The position numbers and the translations under genes are program-made. Source: Agarilytica rhodophyticola (GTDB lineage Bacteria > Pseudomonadota > Gammaproteobacteria > Pseudomonadales > Cellvibrionaceae). Taken from it: a stretch of DNA of 64,000 nt. The DNA lies in the NCBI RefSeq assembly GCF_002157225.2, contig NZ_CP020038.1, positions 3,130,501 through 3,194,500 on the forward strand, given 5' to 3'. Positions 59,466 through 64,000 of this stretch are shown here, piece after piece. The notes beneath the pieces were generated by a model. That model ran no database searches, was not told where the DNA came from, and worked only from the letters and a program-made list of their open reading frames with translations. Each line of letters starts with the position of its first letter. The stretch's first letter is position 1.

Positions 59466-59561
59466 GTGCTAATAATTTACCGTGCTAAAAACATAGTGTG
59501 CTAAAAATCTGTTGCACTAAAAATCTGTTGTATTAAAAAGCCGCTGTGTTAGAAATTGATT
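59466..59561 (+). repeat. 16-bp imperfect tandem repeat, six units, upstream of the cas region
   Basis: Units begin gtgctaataatttacc, gtgctaaaaacatagt, gtgctaaaaatctgtt, gcactaaaaatctgtt, gtattaaaaagccgct, gtgttagaaattgatt. The conserved core is gtgctaaaaa. The array ends 15 bases before the start of the small gene ahead of cas1, so it covers its likely promoter region. Confidence 0.85.
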
Positions 59562-59576
59562 GGGAAGTATTAATAC

Positions 59577-59888
59577 ATGAGTGAGAAAAAATATTTAAGT
59601 GAAGAGAAATATAGTTTTTGCTTAGTGCAAGCGCTTATTCAAAATGTTTGGGTGCCTATGGGGATTGCGAGATCTAAAGGGTCTGAAAGTGATTTTGATT
59701 CGGCTGGCTCCTTATCCGATGAATTGCGCGAGAAGGGAAGAATTACCTGTATTGTACCAACAGAAAGCTGGTCTTTTGTTACTTTAGACACCAGTGCTTA
59801 TGCCATCAAAATAACCCCCTTCACTAAGGGCTATAAAGATGTGGAATACATTGAGCATCAATTTAAAGCCTTAGAAAAACATTCATAA
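59577..59888 (+). CDS. hypothetical protein, 103 aa, upstream of cas1
   Basis: 103 residues starting MSEKKYLSEEKYSF, with no leader or membrane segment, predicted mixed alpha/beta. It lies 110 bases before cas1 on the same strand. I recognise no family, and it is not one of the standard type I-F proteins. It may be an accessory cargo gene of the CRISPR locus or simply a neighbour. Confidence 0.5.
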   Translation: MSEKKYLSEEKYSFCLVQALIQNVWVPMGIARSKGSESDFDSAGSLSDELREKGRITCIVPTESWSFVTLDTSAYAIKITPFTKGYKDVEYIEHQFKALEKHS

Positions 59889-59998
59889 CCAACAGCATTT
59901 TACTTGCTAAAAACCAATAGTTTTTAGCCGATCTACACAATTGATAACCGCAGTCTTAAACACTAAATAACAATAGTAGACTAAGGAAAGTTACAGCA

Positions 59999-60985
59999 AT
60001 GAAAGACCTAGCGCCTTCAGATCTTAAGGCCATCCTGCACTCTAAACGCGCCAATATGTATTACCTTGAATATTGTCGAGTCATGCAAAAAGATGGGCGG
60101 GTATTGTATTTAACAGAAGCTAAAAAAGACCATCAATACTTTAATATTCCCATCGCCAATACCACAGTGTTATTACTGGGAAACGGCACTTCCATTACCC
60201 AGGCTGCGATGAGAATGCTGGCGCAAGCGGGTGTACTTATTGGTTTTTGTGGTGGCGGGGGAACGCCTTTATATATGGCGAATGATATTGAATGGATGAC
60301 GCCCCAAAGTGAGTATCGCCCCACAGAATACTTACAAGGTTGGCTATCATTCTGGTTTGACGAAAGCCAGCGCCTAAATGCGGCCAAACAATTTCAACAG
60401 GCAAGAATTGAGTTCTTACTGCATGTATGGGGTAAAGATAGAGACTTAAAAAGTGAAGGCTTTGATATACAGAATAAAAGTATACAAGATGCACTGGATA
60501 CTTTTGATAAACGAACAGGGGAGGCAAATAAATCCTCTGATCTACTTTTAACCGAGGCACAACTGACCAAAGTGCTCTATAAATTCGCCGCCAACAATAC
60601 TCAGCTTGAAGGCTTTAAACGAGAGCATCAATCAACGGGCACTTCCCTTATAGATAAAGCCAATGACTTTCTTAATCATGGCAACTATTTAGCCTATGGT
60701 TTAGCCGCATGCACACTTTGGGTATTGGGTATTCCCCATGGTTTTGCGGTAATGCACGGTAAGACCAGAAGGGGTGCGCTTATTTTCGACATTGCTGACC
60801 TAATTAAAGACGCTATCGTACTGCCGTGGGCATTTATTAGCGCCAAAGAAGACGCCACAGAACAGGAATTTCGCCAACAACTCCTGCAAAAATTTACCGA
60901 CCACAAAGCCCTAGACTTTATGTTCGCGCAAGTGAAACGAGTGGCTCTTCAGGGAGAGGAAGAAGGCGAGGTCAACGATCTATGA
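59999..60985 (+). CDS. cas1: CRISPR-associated integrase Cas1, type I-F
   Basis: 328 residues. Visible Cas1 features include the N-terminal LHSKRANMYYLEYCRV, GNGTSITQAAMRML, GFCGGGGTPLY, and the catalytic region HGNYLAYGLAACTLWVLGIPHG followed by HGKTRRGALIFDIADL with the metal-binding His and Asp. The sequence style and the cas2-cas3 fusion that follows identify subtype I-F. Cas1 integrates new spacers together with the Cas2-Cas3 protein. The stop overlaps the next start (ATGA), so the two are translationally coupled. Confidence 0.95.
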   Translation: MKDLAPSDLKAILHSKRANMYYLEYCRVMQKDGRVLYLTEAKKDHQYFNIPIANTTVLLLGNGTSITQAAMRMLAQAGVLIGFCGGGGTPLYMANDIEWMTPQSEYRPTEYLQGWLSFWFDESQRLNAAKQFQQARIEFLLHVWGKDRDLKSEGFDIQNKSIQDALDTFDKRTGEANKSSDLLLTEAQLTKVLYKFAANNTQLEGFKREHQSTGTSLIDKANDFLNHGNYLAYGLAACTLWVLGIPHGFAVMHGKTRRGALIFDIADLIKDAIVLPWAFISAKEDATEQEFRQQLLQKFTDHKALDFMFAQVKRVALQGEEEGEVNDL

Positions 60986-63900
60986 TGGTCACATTTGTCT
61001 CCCAATGTGAGAAAAACGCCCTTAAGAAAACCCGTCGAGTGCTGGACGCCTTTGCCAATCGCATTGGCGATAATACCTGGCAAACGGTAATTACCGAAGA
61101 AGCTTTACTCACCGTTAAAAAAATGCTGCGCCAAACGGCCAGTAAAAACACCGCCGTCAGCTGCCACTGGATACGCAGCCGTGCTAGAAGTCAGTTGTTA
61201 TGGGTGGTGGGTAAGAAGGATAAGTTTAACGCGCAAGGCTATGTGCCAGTGAATAGTACGCACAAAACTATTGAGCCATATATTGATAAGCATAGCTGGA
61301 AAACCTTAAATATTATTGAAGTGGCATCCTCAATCGCTGGTTTATTTCATGACTTTGGTAAAGCTAATAAATTATTTCAAGAAAAAATAGATCCTAATAT
61401 TAAAACGGAAGCCTTTGAACCCTACCGCCATGAATGGATCTCCTTACGCTTGTTTCAGGCATTTGTTGGTAAGCGCCAAGACTTAGATTGGTTGGAGAGA
61501 TTAGCAGAAGAAGAGTTTACTGAAATTGATCCATGTTTTAGAGACGGTATCGATAACGGCATTGGTGACCACCCAATAGAAAGTTTGCCGCCCTTTGCGA
61601 AGCTTATCGCCTGGATTATTGTATCCCATCATCGCTTGCCATTGGTGCCTGCCTGGCTGGAAAAAGTTAATACACCATCAATTGATTGCGTTGAAAAATG
61701 GTTGGGAAATTATTTTAATGCTCAATGGAATTCTTATCGGTGCAATGACAAAGAACAAAAGCCAAGAGTGACTGAAAACTGGCAGATTGGAGAGCAAGCC
61801 TTACCTTACAACAGCGCTAAATGGCGCTCACATGCTTCAAATATTGCTGCAGAAGCTATTACAAAATTGGCTTCACATGATATCGCAAATAAGGATTACA
61901 TTAACAATCAATTATTTACAAGTCACCTTTCTCGACTAGCTATGATGTTGGCTGATCGATACTATTCTTCTCAATCTGAAGTCACACCCAAATGGCGTAG
62001 TCGCAATTATCAAATTTATGCGAATAGTTACAGTAAATACGATTCAAATTCGGGTTTTAAACAAAAGCTGGATGAACACTTAATTGGTGTAGCTTACCAC
62101 AGTCAAAAGATTGTTCTGGCATTGTCTAAGCTGAATGATAGCCTCACAGAGCTTGATGATAACGAAATGCTATCTACTTCTGTGAAGAAAAATAAGGACA
62201 AATACGGCTGGCAAGATAGCGCGAGAAAATTAGCTAAACGATTAGGTAGGGATACACTTACATATGGTTTTTTTGGTATTAATATGGCATCTACTGGCCG
62301 TGGTAAAACTATTGCCAATGCGAAGATTATGTATGCACTTGGTGAACAAACCGGTAGGAAACGTTTTAGTGTTGCTATTGGTCTACGTACGTTAACACTC
62401 CAAACTGGACGGGAATTTCAGAATCTTGTTGGTATCAGTGATGAGCAACTAGCCATAGCTGTTGGCGGCAGTGCGGTAAAACAATTATTTGATAGCAACT
62501 GCGAAAGACACAAAGAAAATCAAGAGGATAAGACAGGTAGTGAGTCATCTGAAGAAGAGCTAGATAAAAGCATGTTCATCCATTTATCCGCAGATAATCT
62601 ACATAGTTTGAGTAAATGGACTAGGCAAGATAAAAATATCAGTAAGTTGCTTGAAGCGCCTGCGCTAGTTTGTACTATTGACCATCTAATTAGTGCTACG
62701 GAAGGTGTAAAAGGAGGAAGACAAACAGCAGCGATGCTAAGGTTACTAACTTCAGATTTGATATTAGATGAACCTGATGACTTTAGTTTATCTGATCTTC
62801 CTGCATTGTGTCGTTTAGTCCACTGGGCAGGATTGCTTGGTAGTAAAGTTTTGCTTTCTACTGCCACCATGCCCCCGGCGCAAGCTTTTGCATTATTCGA
62901 CGCGTATAGAGCGGGATGGCAGCAGTACGCTAAAGCAAATATAGCACACTGGAATGGTGATATATGTTGTGCTTGGTTCGATGAGTTTAATACTTCGCAC
63001 TACGAAAAACGCTTCGTATCAGCTCTAAAACCCGATTACCAGAATAACCATCAGCAATTTGTAGATAAGCGTATAACTGAGCTTAGTAAGCTTGCGCAAG
63101 CTAAAGATGTTAAACAGCTAGGTGAAATTATCAAACTTGAATCTGGTGAAGAGTTATCTGCTATAGGCACTCTCGCACTAACAATATCTCATCATATACC
63201 TCGCTTGCATATTAACCATCATGTTAACCGCGATGGGAAGCAGATTTCTGTTGGATTAGTGCGTATGGCGAATATTAATCCTTTAGTTGCGGTTGCTAAA
63301 GCTTTACTTTCTATGGACGCGCCTTCAATAGAAAGTAGTCAGGATACTTGTATTCACTATTGTATTTATCATAGCGGTTATCCGCTAGCTATACGAAATT
63401 ATATCGAAAATCAATTGGATAGCATATTAAATCGCAAAGACGAGGAAAAGTTTTGGGATGTAGATAATGTGATAGGAAAAGCAATTAATAATTGTGAACA
63501 AAAACATCATATTTTCGTTGTATTGGCGTCGCCAGTTGCAGAAGTTGGTCGAGACCATGACTATGACTGGGCAATTGTCGAGCCTAGTTCGATGCGTTCA
63601 ATTATCCAACTAGCTGGTAGAGTGTTACGCCACCGAGATAAGAAAATTGCAGAGCCCAATATCCTATTACTAGATCAAAATGCAAGAGCTCTCAAAGGTA
63701 AGCAAGTGTGTTTTACCCGCCCAGGCTTTGAGATGAAAAACTTACTACTTTCATCTAAACATTTAAATAAGATTCTAAAGCCTGAGCAGTATCGAATAAT
63801 CAATTCTACGCCAAGAATTAACCTTCCCACGGCATCAGAATATCATGCCAACAGATGTGGAAAATTTATTAACCTGAACGCATTAGAACATAAAGCATTA

Positions 63901-64000
63901 GCTTGGCAACTATTTTCAGGTGAGAAACAAGCGAAAGTTTGGTGGAACAATACACTAAAAAATACACCTCATTGGTGTGGCGAAGTGCAGCGGCAACAGC
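60982..64000 (+). CDS. cas3: Cas2-Cas3 fusion (type I-F), cut by the window end
   Basis: Open from ATG 60982 to the last base, 1,006 codons visible. A short Cas2-like N-terminal region precedes an HD nuclease signature (LFHDFGKANK, His123-Asp124), a Walker A motif MASTGRGKT (Lys442), a Walker B motif LDEPDDF (Asp596-Glu597) and the helicase C motif QLAGRVLRHRDKK near residue 880. This is the I-F adaptation and interference protein: it degrades target DNA when recruited by Cascade and works with Cas1 in spacer capture. I-F Cas3 proteins run to roughly 1,050-1,150 residues, so little is missing. The csy genes and array are expected past the window end. Confidence 0.93.
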   Translation, partial: MMVTFVSQCEKNALKKTRRVLDAFANRIGDNTWQTVITEEALLTVKKMLRQTASKNTAVSCHWIRSRARSQLLWVVGKKDKFNAQGYVPVNSTHKTIEPYIDKHSWKTLNIIEVASSIAGLFHDFGKANKLFQEKIDPNIKTEAFEPYRHEWISLRLFQAFVGKRQDLDWLERLAEEEFTEIDPCFRDGIDNGIGDHPIESLPPFAKLIAWIIVSHHRLPLVPAWLEKVNTPSIDCVEKWLGNYFNAQWNSYRCNDKEQKPRVTENWQIGEQALPYNSAKWRSHASNIAAEAITKLASHDIANKDYINNQLFTSHLSRLAMMLADRYYSSQSEVTPKWRSRNYQIYANSYSKYDSNSGFKQKLDEHLIGVAYHSQKIVLALSKLNDSLTELDDNEMLSTSVKKNKDKYGWQDSARKLAKRLGRDTLTYGFFGINMASTGRGKTIANAKIMYALGEQTGRKRFSVAIGLRTLTLQTGREFQNLVGISDEQLAIAVGGSAVKQLFDSNCERHKENQEDKTGSESSEEELDKSMFIHLSADNLHSLSKWTRQDKNISKLLEAPALVCTIDHLISATEGVKGGRQTAAMLRLLTSDLILDEPDDFSLSDLPALCRLVHWAGLLGSKVLLSTATMPPAQAFALFDAYRAGWQQYAKANIAHWNGDICCAWFDEFNTSHYEKRFVSALKPDYQNNHQQFVDKRITELSKLAQAKDVKQLGEIIKLESGEELSAIGTLALTISHHIPRLHINHHVNRDGKQISVGLVRMANINPLVAVAKALLSMDAPSIESSQDTCIHYCIYHSGYPLAIRNYIENQLDSILNRKDEEKFWDVDNVIGKAINNCEQKHHIFVVLASPVAEVGRDHDYDWAIVEPSSMRSIIQLAGRVLRHRDKKIAEPNILLLDQNARALKGKQVCFTRPGFEMKNLLLSSKHLNKILKPEQYRIINSTPRINLPTASEYHANRCGKFINLNALEHKALAWQLFSGEKQAKVWWNNTLKNTPHWCGEVQRQQ

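Larger units (their letters stand above)
58946..59576. other. AT-rich noncoding gap with two 16-bp repeat arrays
   Basis: About 630 bases with no supportable gene on either strand. It contains a 16-bp repeat at 59010-59051 and a six-unit array at 59466-59561 that ends just before the ORF upstream of cas1. Long T-rich stretches lie between. No CRISPR-type repeat with unique spacers is seen. Confidence 0.5.

Noticed and set aside
59466-59561. Possible CRISPR array near cas1
   Set aside because: Units are contiguous 16-mers without spacers and do not resemble the 28-bp I-F repeat.
3188-62870. Numerous 60-140 codon frames opposite or shifted within the large genes
   Set aside because: They overlap well-supported coding sequence, lack ribosome sites and show no family motifs.

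Overview
This window comes from a gammaproteobacterium, probably marine and perhaps Cellvibrionales-like. That placement is inferred from a PanP-like decarboxylase sequence, type I-F cas genes, secreted VPS10-like proteins and a TonB-dependent receptor; no rRNA or marker gene in the window fixes the taxon. More than half of the window is a hybrid polyketide/nonribosomal peptide locus. The rest is secreted or outer-membrane genes, a small accessory region with lysis-like genes and gene remnants, and the start of a type I-F CRISPR-Cas operon.

Region 1 (1-40765) is a trans-AT PKS-NRPS assembly line in three tightly spaced genes. The first encodes one polypeptide of 10,451 residues with no acyltransferase domain. 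It opens with MT1, a GNAT-like domain, MT2 and an ACP, the order of the apratoxin AprA loading module that makes pivaloyl-ACP. Then come KS-DH-KR-MT-ACP-ACP, KS-DH-ACP, KS-DH-KR-ACP, KS-MT-ACP, a KS lacking one catalytic His with an O-methyltransferase and two ACPs, KS-KR-ACP, and a terminal KS. The ACP for that last KS begins the second gene (ACP, C, carrier, A, C/E-like). The third gene is an adenylation domain split by a complete PanP-like PLP decarboxylase. The specificity residues read from this A domain resemble the published beta-alanine code, so it may make beta-alanine from aspartate and activate it within one polypeptide. No AT, thioesterase or terminal carrier domain is present; AT and release enzymes must lie elsewhere or be unusual.

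Region 2 (about 40998-52031) holds a secreted M14-type zinc hydrolase, two related secreted Asp-box (VPS10/sortilin-like) proteins, a PepSY membrane protein and a TonB-dependent receptor, all on the plus strand. Region 3 (52286-58945) has an aldo/keto reductase divergent from a LysR regulator, small orphan genes, a YdhR-like monooxygenase, a decayed M15 peptidase next to a DUF5675 protein and a holin-like protein, and a secreted protein of uncertain family. Region 4 (59577-64000) has a small orphan gene, cas1 (I-F) and a cas2-cas3 fusion that runs off the window; no CRISPR array is in view.

A general feature is the abundance of short tandem duplications: mostly 15 bp (sometimes 12, 18 or 21) in the PKS/NRPS interdomain linkers, and 16 bp in three noncoding gaps. 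This suggests one duplication process, with coding copies filtered for reading frame.
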